Part shown: positions 18,940 to 26,569 of the stretch, one piece after another
How the letters are laid out: every line of letters begins with the position of its first letter
How positions within the stretch are numbered: the stretch's first letter is position 1
Assembly (NCBI RefSeq): GCF_000611675.1
Contig: NZ_JATV01000010.1
Coordinates: 124,001 to 188,000 of the forward strand
From: Flavobacterium succinicans LMG 10402
GTDB lineage: Bacteria > Bacteroidota > Bacteroidia > Flavobacteriales > Flavobacteriaceae
DNA: 64,000 nucleotides
Direction of reading: 5' to 3'
Made by a program: the position numbers and the translations under genes
Notes under the pieces: model-generated
What the model was told of the DNA's origin: nothing
Database searches by the model: none
What the model saw: only the letters and a program-made list of their open reading frames with translations

Positions 18940-20715
18940 TTATTTTTTCTCTGATTTTTCCATTTTAGCTTTCAATGCAGCTAATACATCATTGTTATCT
19001 CCTAAAGTTGCAGCTGGCGCATTAGTAGAAGCAGATGAAGTATTTTCGGTTGCAGCTTTTACATTTTTCTCTTCTTCTTCACGGAAGATAGCAGTGTGAG
19101 AAGCAACTACTCTTTTGAATTCTTTGTTGAATTCAATTACTTTGAAATCTGCAGATTCACCTTTTTTCAATTTCTTACCGTCTTCTTTTTCAAGGTGACG
19201 AGTAGGAATGAAAGCAACGATATCATCTCCAAATTCTACAGTAGCTCCTTTGTCAACGATTTCAGAAATTTCACCATTGTGGATAGTTCCTACAGCGAAT
19301 GAATCTTCGTATTGATCCCAAGGATTAGCAGTAGTTTGTTTGTGACCTAAAGATAATTTACGTCCATCAACATCTAATTCTAATACAACTACGTCTAATT
19401 TTTCACCAACATTTACAAATTCAGATGGGTGTTTGATTTTCTTAGTCCAAGAAAGATCAGAAATGTAGATTAATCCATCAATTCCTTCTTCTAATTCTAC
19501 GAAAATACCAAAGTTTGTAAAGTTTCTAACGATACCTGAATGTTTAGAACCTACAGGGTATTTAGAAGTAATGTCAGTCCAAGGATCTTGAGACAATTGT
19601 TTGATACCTAATGACATTTTACGGTCATCTCTATCTAAAGTTAAAATAACTCCTTCAACGATATCTCCTACTTTTACGAAATCTTGTGCAGAACGTAAGT
19701 GAGTAGACCATGACATTTCAGAAACGTGGATTAAACCTTCAACACCTTCAGCTACTTCAATGAAAGCACCGTAGTCAGCGATAACTACTACTTTACCTTT
19801 CACTTTGTCACCAACTGCTAAGTTAGCATCTAAAGCATCCCATGGGTGAGCGTTTAATTGTTTCAATCCTAATTGAATTCTTGTTTTCTCATCATCAAAA
19901 TCAAGGATTACAACGTTTAATTTTTGGTCTAATTCCAGCACTTCACTTGGGTGGTTGATTCTACTCCAAGAAAGGTCAGTAATATGAATTAATCCATCAA
20001 CACCACCTAAGTCAATAAACACACCATAAGAAGTAATGTTTTTAACAACACCTTCTAATACTTGTCCTTTTTGTAATTGACCGATGATTTCTTTTTTCTG
20101 TACTTCAATATCCGCTTCGATAAGCGCTTTGTGAGATACTACAACATTTTTGAATTCGTGGTTGATTTTTACCACTTTGAATTCCATGTTTTTGTTTACG
20201 TATACATCGTAATCTCTAATTGGTTTAACATCAATTTGAGATCCTGGTAAGAATGCTTCAATTCCGAAAACATCAACGATCATACCACCTTTAGTTCTGC
20301 ATTTTACAAAACCAGTAACGATTTCACCTGTTTCGTTTGCAGCAATAACTCTATCCCAAGATTTAATAGTACGCGCTTTTCTGTGAGATAATACCAATTG
20401 ACCTGTTTTATCCTCACGGATGTCAATTAATACTTCTACTTTGTCACCTACTTTTAAAGCTGGGTTGTAACGGAATTCATTTAATGAAATAACACCTTCC
20501 GATTTAGCGTTGATATCAACGATAACGTCTCTATCTGTAATTCTAACAACTACTCCTTCAACTACTTCTTCTTGATCTGTAGCGATGAAAGTTTTTGATA
20601 CTAGTTCTTCGAATTCTAATAAGTTTTTCTCATCTACTGCATCGATACCTTCTTCGAAGTTATGCCAGTTAAAATTTGCTAAAAACTCTTCTTGTGATTT
20701 TAATTGTTCAGACAT
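18940..20715 (-). CDS. rpsA: 30S ribosomal protein S1
   Basis: 591 residues with six S1 (OB-fold) RNA-binding repeats, visible as recurring G-x-V-x-x-(I/F)-x-x-(F/Y)-G-(A/V)-F-I-(D/E) blocks such as VLEGVVKNITSYGVFIDL, VKGKVVVIADYGAFIEV and HSGIVRNFTNFGIFVEL, each followed by GLIHxSxxSW. An alanine- and serine-rich tail ends in a lysine-rich helix. S1 brings mRNA to the 30S subunit; in a group with weak Shine-Dalgarno signals it is likely important for initiation. It has a strong promoter, a 5' leader of roughly 110 bases and its own terminator. Confidence 0.96.
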   Translation of the reverse strand: MSEQLKSQEEFLANFNWHNFEEGIDAVDEKNLLEFEELVSKTFIATDQEEVVEGVVVRITDRDVIVDINAKSEGVISLNEFRYNPALKVGDKVEVLIDIREDKTGQLVLSHRKARTIKSWDRVIAANETGEIVTGFVKCRTKGGMIVDVFGIEAFLPGSQIDVKPIRDYDVYVNKNMEFKVVKINHEFKNVVVSHKALIEADIEVQKKEIIGQLQKGQVLEGVVKNITSYGVFIDLGGVDGLIHITDLSWSRINHPSEVLELDQKLNVVILDFDDEKTRIQLGLKQLNAHPWDALDANLAVGDKVKGKVVVIADYGAFIEVAEGVEGLIHVSEMSWSTHLRSAQDFVKVGDIVEGVILTLDRDDRKMSLGIKQLSQDPWTDITSKYPVGSKHSGIVRNFTNFGIFVELEEGIDGLIYISDLSWTKKIKHPSEFVNVGEKLDVVVLELDVDGRKLSLGHKQTTANPWDQYEDSFAVGTIHNGEISEIVDKGATVEFGDDIVAFIPTRHLEKEDGKKLKKGESADFKVIEFNKEFKRVVASHTAIFREEEEKNVKAATENTSSASTNAPAATLGDNNDVLAALKAKMEKSEKK

Positions 20716-20833
20716 GCTGATAAAAAATTTGTATTCTGTTTATCTTGAGTTTCTTAAAGTGAGAGAAAAAACAGAAGTTGTTTTACATAAATAGTTGACA
20801 CCTAAAGGAAACTCTTATTCACCAAAAGGTGTG

Positions 20834-20864
20834 CAAAAGTACACTATTTATTCAAGATGACAAA
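20834..20864 (-). promoter_or_regulatory. promoter of rpsA
   Basis: Minus strand: -33 TTTG (20861-20864), 19-base spacer, -7 TACTTTTG (20834-20841), a near-perfect Bacteroidota promoter. The leader that follows contains the palindrome CACCTTTTGGTG (about 20821-20833) and a related GGTGT segment, possible structure for autoregulation by S1. Confidence 0.65.
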
Positions 20865-20903
20865 TTTTTAAAAACAGTAAATTTATATTTCTATTCACTT
20901 TCA

Positions 20904-20942
20904 AAAAAAAATCCCCCAATAATCGAAATCATTAGGGGATTC
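20904..20942 (-). terminator. terminator of the transaldolase gene
   Basis: 11-bp stem (20911-20921 with 20932-20942, one G-U pair) built on CCCC/GGGG, then nine T on the minus strand, 43 bases after the stop at 20986. Confidence 0.8.
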
Positions 20943-20985
20943 ATGTGTTTTTAGAACGTAAAAAACTTTTTTTTTAATATAAAGA

Positions 20986-21642
20986 TTATTTGTTTCCTTT
21001 TTCAAAATCAGCTACAAATTGAGCCAATCCAATATCTGTTAATGGGTGTTTCAACAAACCGTAGATAGCCGAAAGAGGCCCAGTCATTACATCAGCACCA
21101 ATCTTAGCGCAATTCACAATATGCATTGTGTGACGAACTGAAGCAGCCAAAATTTGAGTTTCGTACCCGTAGTTATCATATACCAATCTGATTTCTTCGA
21201 TCAAATTCAATCCATCAGTAGAAACATCATCCAAACGTCCCACAAATGGAGATACATAGGTAGCTCCTGCTTTTGCTGCCAAAATTGCTTGTCCTACCGA
21301 AAAAACAAGCGTTACATTAGTTTTAATGCCTTTATCCGAAAAATATTTCGCTGCCATTACACCTTCTTTTGTCATTGGCAATTTTACCACAATCTGCTCG
21401 TGTAAATCTGCCAATTCTTCACCTTCGTTAATCATACCGTCATAATCCAAAGCATTTACTTCGGCACTCACATCACCTTCAACAAGGTTGCAAATATCAA
21501 CATAATGCTTAAGAATATTGTTTTTACCAGTAATTCCTTCCTTGGCCATCAAAGACGGATTTGTAGTTACTCCATCCAAAACGCCTAACGCTTGTGCTTC
21601 TTTAATTTGTGCTAAGTTAGCAGTGTCAATAAAAAATTTCAT
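20986..21642 (-). CDS. transaldolase / fructose-6-phosphate aldolase family enzyme
   Basis: 218 residues, the short TalC/MipB type. [16 protein letters not shown] and [13 protein letters not shown] mark the family; the Schiff-base lysine is in [11 protein letters not shown], and SPFVGRLDD and ILAASVRH line the active site. It either transfers a dihydroxyacetone unit (pentose phosphate pathway) or acts as a fructose-6-phosphate aldolase; the sequence alone does not settle which, though this short type is often the transaldolase in bacteria lacking the long form. It follows the palindromic element and has its own terminator. Confidence 0.9.
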   Translation of the reverse strand: MKFFIDTANLAQIKEAQALGVLDGVTTNPSLMAKEGITGKNNILKHYVDICNLVEGDVSAEVNALDYDGMINEGEELADLHEQIVVKLPMTKEGVMAAKYFSDKGIKTNVTLVFSVGQAILAAKAGATYVSPFVGRLDDVSTDGLNLIEEIRLVYDNYGYETQILAASVRHTMHIVNCAKIGADVMTGPLSAIYGLLKHPLTDIGLAQFVADFEKGNK

Positions 21643-21676
21643 ACTATTATTTATGTTTAATTGTGTTCTCTATCTT

Positions 21677-21788
21677 GGGCGTGACCCCATTTACCAAAGG
21701 CGCTACAATCCTACCTGCTATAGGCGCCTTTGGTAAATGGGGTCGGGCTATACGCACTACTTCGGTAGTTTGCTTCTATCCCTCACGC
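21677..21788. repeat. REP-like composite palindromic element
   Basis: A perfect 21-bp inverted repeat, 21683-21703 with 21724-21744 (arms start GACCCCATTTACC and end GGTAAATGGGGTC), has a 20-base loop. It is followed by CGGGCTATACGC and a UUCG-type hairpin ACTAC-TTCG-GTAGT (about 21757-21770). The whole is enclosed by GCGTGA (21679-21684) and TCACGC (21783-21788). GC content is well above its surroundings. No gene is inside; frames crossing it are chance. I recall similar GGGCTATCCG...TCCCTCACGC units as interspersed repeats in Flavobacterium genomes, but could not check. Confidence 0.7.
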
Positions 21789-21816
21789 AAATTTTCGCAA
21801 AACTACAACAATATAG

Positions 21817-22017
21817 TTATTCCAAAGAATTCTTTTTATTTAATTCTTTTAGTTCGTCTCTAATTTCCTCCAGAACATTAAGCATATCTTCCTTATAGAG
21901 CTCTGAATTATTGATTCGATTGCTCAAACCAAGCAATACATTTCGGGTAAAGTACCAAATAGCTAATACAACAAGTCCCCAAAGCACAACAGGCAGAAAA
22001 TCTAAAATTTTTTCCAA
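21817..22017 (-). CDS. small single-pass membrane protein
   Basis: 66 residues. One N-terminal hydrophobic segment (residues 5-29, ILDFLPVVLWGLVVLAIWYF), then a charged helix ending EEIRDELKELNKKNSLE that may form a coiled coil. Family not recognised. Its ATG lies 4 bases after the stop of the SDR gene, suggesting co-transcription. Coding is supported by the tight spacing and typical membrane-helix composition. Confidence 0.6.
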   Translation of the reverse strand: MEKILDFLPVVLWGLVVLAIWYFTRNVLLGLSNRINNSELYKEDMLNVLEEIRDELKELNKKNSLE

Positions 22018-22021
22018 AATA

Positions 22022-22825
22022 TTATAATTTATAGTGATTCATTAACATTTTTTCATAAACCAAATCAGGCAACAAACGTTTCAAAACAATTGAAAACTTC
22101 TGCATAAAAACCCCAACTTTATAGTGAATTTTCGGTCTTGGATTTAGGATAATTTGATACACTGCTTCAGCCATTTCATTTGGATCACTTCCACTATCCA
22201 CATGTTCATTCATTGCTTCAAGTGTTCGCTTGTAAACTACCTCATAATCTGATCCTTGCAATACAGGCGCATGATACCGTCCAGCAGCAATATTAGTAGC
22301 AAAATCTCCCGGAGCGACATTGGTAATGGTAATCCCAAAAGACTTGACTTCCATTCGCAAAGCTTCGGTTATCAGTTCTAAAGCACCTTTAGATGCCGAA
22401 TAAACACTACGATACGGCAATCCCATATAACCTGCAATGGAGGTAACATTAATAATCAAACCTGATCCCTGAGAGCGCATTTGTGGCAGTACCGCCTTCA
22501 TCACCTCGATAGGACCAAAAAAATTAGTTTCAAAATTATTCCTGATTTCTACTGTTGGAATTTCCTCAAGAGGACCAGTAATTCCAACTCCCGCATTATT
22601 AATCACCACATCAATTCGTCCAGATGTTGCAATGATGTGCTGTATTGCTTTTTGGATCGAATCCGTATTTCTCACATCCAAAGCTAGCAGCGGAAAATTA
22701 CTTTGCAACACTTTATCTGGATTTCTACTGGTACCATAAACAACAAAACCCTTTTGAAGTAAAAAATCACCAATCGACTTCCCAATACCAGACGAACCTC
22801 CGGTTATCAACACTACTTTTGCCAT
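22022..22825 (-). CDS. SDR family NAD(P)-dependent oxidoreductase
   Basis: 267 residues, classical short-chain dehydrogenase. Cofactor loop GGSSGIGKSIG (residues 9-19), NNAGVG, and the catalytic Ser...Tyr-x-x-x-Lys as VTSIAGY...YSASKGALE. SRNPDKV after strand 2 suggests NADP. The extended C-terminus MNEHVDSGSDPNEMAEAV and KVGVFMQKF resembles SDRs acting on lipid-like or retinol-like substrates, but the substrate is unknown. Overlaps nothing; leads the small membrane protein gene. Confidence 0.88.
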   Translation of the reverse strand: MAKVVLITGGSSGIGKSIGDFLLQKGFVVYGTSRNPDKVLQSNFPLLALDVRNTDSIQKAIQHIIATSGRIDVVINNAGVGITGPLEEIPTVEIRNNFETNFFGPIEVMKAVLPQMRSQGSGLIINVTSIAGYMGLPYRSVYSASKGALELITEALRMEVKSFGITITNVAPGDFATNIAAGRYHAPVLQGSDYEVVYKRTLEAMNEHVDSGSDPNEMAEAVYQIILNPRPKIHYKVGVFMQKFSIVLKRLLPDLVYEKMLMNHYKL

Positions 22826-22931
22826 AGATTAAATATTGAATTTTGTTTTAAATTAGTGAAGTAAATGTAGAAAAATGATGTTGAAATCAACCGTTTTTAA
22901 AAAATAAATAAAAACAGAAACGGTTTTAAAT

Positions 22932-22957
22932 AAAAAAATCTCCCAAATTGGAAGATT
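22932..22957 (-). terminator. terminator of the SRP RNA gene
   Basis: 8-bp stem (22937-22944 with 22950-22957, one G-U pair) with a T run on the minus strand, 16 bases past the RNA's 3' end. Confidence 0.65.
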
Positions 22958-22972
22958 GAAGAAGTAAAAAAT

Positions 22973-23065
22973 GGCAAGCGACCTACATCGCACCGCTCAA
23001 CCGCGTACCCTTGCTGCGTTCCCACCCTGGGGGAGTCTGCAGGAGCTGGTCGTGTAGGACTTGCC
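22973..23065 (-). ncRNA. ffs: signal recognition particle RNA, small bacterial type
   Basis: About 93 nt. Ends pair as GGCAAG-T-CCTACA with TGTAGG-TCG-CTTGCC. The apical domain reads CAGGGTGGGAACGCAGCAAGGG on the minus strand (in parts: CCCAGGG, GGGAACGCAGCAAGG), the conserved Ffh-binding symmetric and asymmetric loops with a GGAA-type tetraloop. Promoter and terminator are both in place. It guides membrane-protein targeting with Ffh. Confidence 0.93.
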
Positions 23066-23069
23066 GGTG

Positions 23070-23099
23070 CAAATATACAATCTTTTTATATTTTTGCAA
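23070..23099 (-). promoter_or_regulatory. promoter of ffs
   Basis: Minus strand: TTG (23097-23099), 19-base spacer, TATATTTG (23070-23077). The -7 box ends 5 bases before the predicted first RNA base, which fixes the ffs 5' end near 23065. Confidence 0.75.
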
Positions 23100-23154
23100 G
23101 TACTTTGGCGCTTAAAATTATCGTTGTATATTAGCTTTAGCTAAAATTTTAATC

Positions 23155-24228
23155 ATGAAAAAACTCAACTTCCTATCAGTCATTTTATTAGGAATTATAC
23201 TTGTTCGTTGTGGCGATACAAAAAATGCCGAAAATTCTATTTTCACTATCGATCAAGCAACCTTTAAGCCTTACTACACTGCAAAAGACATTGCAAAAAT
23301 TGGTATTCTGAATCCCAATTCAAAAACAATTGATAGTATTGTTTATTTTATCAACGATAAAAAAATCGAAACTAAAAAAGGAGCCGAGTATTTGAATCAT
23401 TCCTTTAAAGATCAAAAATTAGGATATCAAAACATCAAAGCCCTAGTTTATTTTGACGGCAATTTTTCTGCTGCCACAGCTAGAATCGAATTGGTATCCG
23501 ACGTGCAACCAAAATTACTAAAGTATACCATCGTCAATACTTTTCCACATGATACAGCAGCCTACACTCAAGGACTAGAGTTTTATAGAGACACCTTGTT
23601 TGAAGGAACCGGAAACGGCCAAGGCGTAAGTGGAAAAAGAGGCATTTCAAGTTTACGAAAAACCGATTATAAAACCGGAAAAGTCTATAAAAAAGTAGAA
23701 CTAGCTAAACAATATTTTGGCGAAGGCATTACGATTCTTAACAACAAAGTATACCAACTTACCTGGCAAAATAATGAAGGCTATGTTTATAATGCCGATA
23801 CCTTCAAAAAAGAAAAAACATTTCCCTATTTTAAAAAAATGGATGGCTGGGGACTAACTTCTGATGGCACAAATCTATACATGACCGATAGTACTGAAAA
23901 CATACATATAATAGACCCTAACACTTTCCAGCCTATTAGCAGTATTTATGTGTACTCTTTAGATACTAAAATAAAAGGTGTAAATGAATTGGAATGGGTA
24001 AATGGTAAAATTTATGGCAATGTCTATCTAAAAGATGCCATTGCAGTCATTAACCCAAAGACAGGAGCCGTAGAAGCCATTTTAAATCTGGTTGAACTAA
24101 AGAAAAAAATCACACAAAGAACAGATACCGACGTACTAAACGGTATTGCTTACAACCCAAAAACAAAAACATTTTTTGTAACCGGAAAAAACTGGGATAA
24201 AATGTTTGAGATCAAAGTATCTGAATAA
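23155..24228 (+). CDS. glutaminyl-peptide cyclotransferase (bacterial/plant type), probable lipoprotein
   Basis: 357 residues. N-terminal signal MKKLNFLSVILLGIILVRC ends in a possible lipobox (LVRC; Arg before Cys is unusual). The C-terminal two thirds match the five-bladed glutamine cyclotransferase family: AYTQGLEFYRDTLFEGTGNG, FGEGITILNNKVYQLTW, GWGLTSDGTNLYMTD and NELEWVNGKIYGNVY. It forms pyroglutamate from N-terminal glutamine on exported proteins in the periplasm. Flavobacterial secreted proteins often begin with Gln after signal cleavage, so substrates are plausible. Confidence 0.88.
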   Translation: MKKLNFLSVILLGIILVRCGDTKNAENSIFTIDQATFKPYYTAKDIAKIGILNPNSKTIDSIVYFINDKKIETKKGAEYLNHSFKDQKLGYQNIKALVYFDGNFSAATARIELVSDVQPKLLKYTIVNTFPHDTAAYTQGLEFYRDTLFEGTGNGQGVSGKRGISSLRKTDYKTGKVYKKVELAKQYFGEGITILNNKVYQLTWQNNEGYVYNADTFKKEKTFPYFKKMDGWGLTSDGTNLYMTDSTENIHIIDPNTFQPISSIYVYSLDTKIKGVNELEWVNGKIYGNVYLKDAIAVINPKTGAVEAILNLVELKKKITQRTDTDVLNGIAYNPKTKTFFVTGKNWDKMFEIKVSE

Positions 24229-24244
24229 AAATTAAAAAAACAAC

Positions 24245-24296
24245 ACACAAATTTCACAAATTTCATGAAACTCATGCTTATTTGTGAAATTTGTGT
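24245..24296. repeat. 17-bp inverted repeat between the cyclotransferase and hutI
   Basis: Arms 24245-24261 (ACACAAATTTCACAAAT) and 24280-24296, perfectly complementary, with an 18-base loop. It may end the upstream transcript, though no T run follows. The CACAAATTTCAC core looks like a dispersed repeat. Confidence 0.6.
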
Positions 24297-24313
24297 TTAT
24301 ACACTTCATCATC

Positions 24314-25552
24314 ATGACTACACTAATTACCAACATAAAAGAGCTACTACAGATTCGGAATGAAAATAGTACTAAAGTTTCTGGTGCAGAAATGGCTATT
24401 TTACCCAGCATCAAAAATGCCTTCTTACTTATAGAAAACGACCTAATTACTGATTTTGGGTCAATGGAAAAAATGCCAATTCGTGAAGTAGACCAAATTA
24501 TTGATGCAACTGGCAAAATAGTACTTCCTTCTTGGTGCGATAGCCACACCCATATTGTCTATGCAGGTAATCGTGAACAAGAATTTGTTGACCGAATCAA
24601 TGGACTAACTTATGAAGAAATTGCCAATCGAGGGGGCGGAATCTTGAACTCTGCTCAAAAACTAAACGAAACCTCCGAAGATGAACTCTATTCCCAATCA
24701 GAACAACGCCTTAAAGAAGTCATAAAATTAGGAACTGGTGCAGTAGAAATCAAATCAGGCTATGGATTAACCGTTGAAGGAGAGTTAAAAATGCTACGCG
24801 TCATAAAAAAATTAGCTCAAAACTACCCTATCACAATAAAAGCCACCTTTTTGGGAGCACACGCCTACCCTTCTTTATACAAAGACAACAAGGAAGGCTA
24901 TCTTGATCTTATCATTAACAAAATGCTTCCTGAAATTGCTAAAGAAAAACTAGCTGATTTTATAGATGTCTTTTGCGAAACTGGTTATTTTAGTGTAGCA
25001 CAAACTAAAAAAATCATAGAAGCTGGTTTACGATATGGTTTAATACCAAAAATCCATGTGAATCAATTCAACTCTATTGGCGGGATTCAAATGGGAGTAA
25101 AACACAAAGCACTATCTGTGGATCACCTAGAAATCATGAATCCAGAAGATGTTGAAGCATTACTACACACGGAAACAATGCCAGTAGCTTTACCAAGTTG
25201 TTCTTACTTTTTAAGTATTCCATACACTCCTGCTAGGAAAATGATTGCGGCAGGATTACCTCTTGCTCTAGCTACCGATTATAACCCGGGCTCTACCCCG
25301 TCCGGCAACATGAATTTTGTAGTTGCAACGGCATGTATCAAAATGAAAATGACTCCCGAGGAAGCTATAAATGCCGCAACGCTGAACGGTGCTTACGCGA
25401 TGGGAATTTCAACCACCCATGGCAGCATAACTATTGGCAAGAAAGCAAACTTAATTATTACCAAAACACTTCATTCATTTTACCAATTACCGTATGCCTT
25501 CGGTAGCAATCTAATAGACACTGTCATTCTTGATGGAAAAGTTTATGCATAA
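24314..25552 (+). CDS. hutI: imidazolonepropionase
   Basis: 412 residues from the ATG at 24314; an ATG at 24284 would add ten residues but falls inside the inverted repeat, so the later start is preferred. Metal-dependent amidohydrolase of histidine breakdown, opening imidazolonepropionate to formiminoglutamate. Metal-binding DSHTHIVYAG, EIKSGYGLT, FLGAHAYP, the HVNQF histidine, and ATDYNPGS near the end are all present. Ends in a strong hairpin shared with the opposite gene. hutG follows after one unrelated gene; hutH and hutU are not in the window. Confidence 0.94.
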   Translation: MTTLITNIKELLQIRNENSTKVSGAEMAILPSIKNAFLLIENDLITDFGSMEKMPIREVDQIIDATGKIVLPSWCDSHTHIVYAGNREQEFVDRINGLTYEEIANRGGGILNSAQKLNETSEDELYSQSEQRLKEVIKLGTGAVEIKSGYGLTVEGELKMLRVIKKLAQNYPITIKATFLGAHAYPSLYKDNKEGYLDLIINKMLPEIAKEKLADFIDVFCETGYFSVAQTKKIIEAGLRYGLIPKIHVNQFNSIGGIQMGVKHKALSVDHLEIMNPEDVEALLHTETMPVALPSCSYFLSIPYTPARKMIAAGLPLALATDYNPGSTPSGNMNFVVATACIKMKMTPEEAINAATLNGAYAMGISTTHGSITIGKKANLIITKTLHSFYQLPYAFGSNLIDTVILDGKVYA

Positions 25553-25590
25553 AAAAAGAGGCTGTCCTTTTCGGACAGCCTCATTTTCTT
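25553..25590. terminator. bidirectional terminator
   Basis: 10-bp GC-rich stem GAGGCTGTCC/GGACAGCCTC (25558-25567, 25573-25582), loop TTTTC, A run before and T-rich after. Serves hutI (plus) and the gene ending at 25607 (minus). Confidence 0.85.
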
Positions 25591-25606
25591 AAACTATTAT
25601 GTTTGA

Positions 25607-26482
25607 CTATTTCAAAGAAAAGCTTGTTTTAGAAACCAATTCACCTTTATCAAAAATATTGATAAAATAAGTTCCTTTTTCAAAATTTTTCCCAGGAAGA
25701 TCTTCAACAACATCTACTGTTTTGTTTTGGTAAGTCACAGTACTTGCAAAACTATAAGTTAAGGTTTTATCACCAAATGACTCAGTTTGTTTTTCACCTA
25801 ATACGTTGTTTTTGCTGTCAATAACTTGCACATAATAGGTTTTATCACCTGATTTTGCAATTTGATTTTCAGCAATAGTAAAACTAATTTTTAAAATATC
25901 CGCTCTACTTGCTCTTTCTGTTTCAATTTGTTTCCCTGAACTTCTTAATTTGTAAGCTGCAGTTTTTGTGTTTAAAACAGTAAGTTTAGATCCTTTTTCA
26001 ACAGTTTTAGACAAGTCCTCATTTTGACCTACTAAAACTTCATTGAATTTTTTAGATTCTCCTAAAACAACTACCGTACTGTCTCTTTGAGCAGTAACTC
26101 TTTCGTTTGCTAGTTTCAAACCTTCATTTTCAGTCATCAACGCTTTCATTTTATTCTGTAAAGCTGACAATTGAGTTTTGTATTTAGAAACATCGCCTTT
26201 TGACTGATTTAATTCATCCATAAGAGCAACGATTTTGTCTCTTTCTTGGATTAACTCTTCAGACATTGTTGTATTTTCAGCGATAGCTGCATCATACGTA
26301 GTTTTTAACGTTTGTAGATCCTTCATTAAGGTTTCTTTCTCGCTAAGTGTTGTAGTCAATTCGGTTTTCACTACATCTTTATCAGAAGATAATTTAAATA
26401 TGTACACCAAACTTCCTACTAATAAAACAGCTAATACTGCTATAATAGCCTTTAAACTTGAATTGTTTTGTTCTTTTTCCAT
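25607..26482 (-). CDS. membrane-anchored coiled-coil protein, unknown function
   Basis: 291 residues from the ATG at 26482 (an ATG at 26503 adds seven and is less likely). One membrane segment near residues 11-32 (LKAIIAVLAVLLVGSLVYIF), then a long coiled coil to about residue 170 (repeated KxxLxxL patterns), and a C-terminal beta-rich domain (KISFTIAENQIAKSGDKTYYVQVIDSKNNVLG, ending FINIFDKGELVSKTSFSL). Probably a periplasmic domain on an anchored stalk. I do not recognise a named family. It sits between hutI and hutG in the opposite direction. Confidence 0.8.
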   Translation of the reverse strand: MEKEQNNSSLKAIIAVLAVLLVGSLVYIFKLSSDKDVVKTELTTTLSEKETLMKDLQTLKTTYDAAIAENTTMSEELIQERDKIVALMDELNQSKGDVSKYKTQLSALQNKMKALMTENEGLKLANERVTAQRDSTVVVLGESKKFNEVLVGQNEDLSKTVEKGSKLTVLNTKTAAYKLRSSGKQIETERASRADILKISFTIAENQIAKSGDKTYYVQVIDSKNNVLGEKQTESFGDKTLTYSFASTVTYQNKTVDVVEDLPGKNFEKGTYFINIFDKGELVSKTSFSLK

Positions 26483-26569
26483 GTAAATTAAATTTTTAAG
26501 CAAAATTAAGCAAATCTTTTAATCATATAACGACTGTTAACATATTTATAGTATTTTTGAAAGAAAAAA

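Noticed and set aside
18785..19099. 104-residue plus-strand frame opposite the rpsA 3' end
   Set aside because: Overlaps the rpsA terminator and coding end antisense; low-complexity composition from the alanine/serine tail.
21663..21863. Frames crossing the palindromic element
   Set aside because: They follow from the high GC and inverted repeat; no signal peptide, family or promoter, and they overlap the small membrane protein gene.
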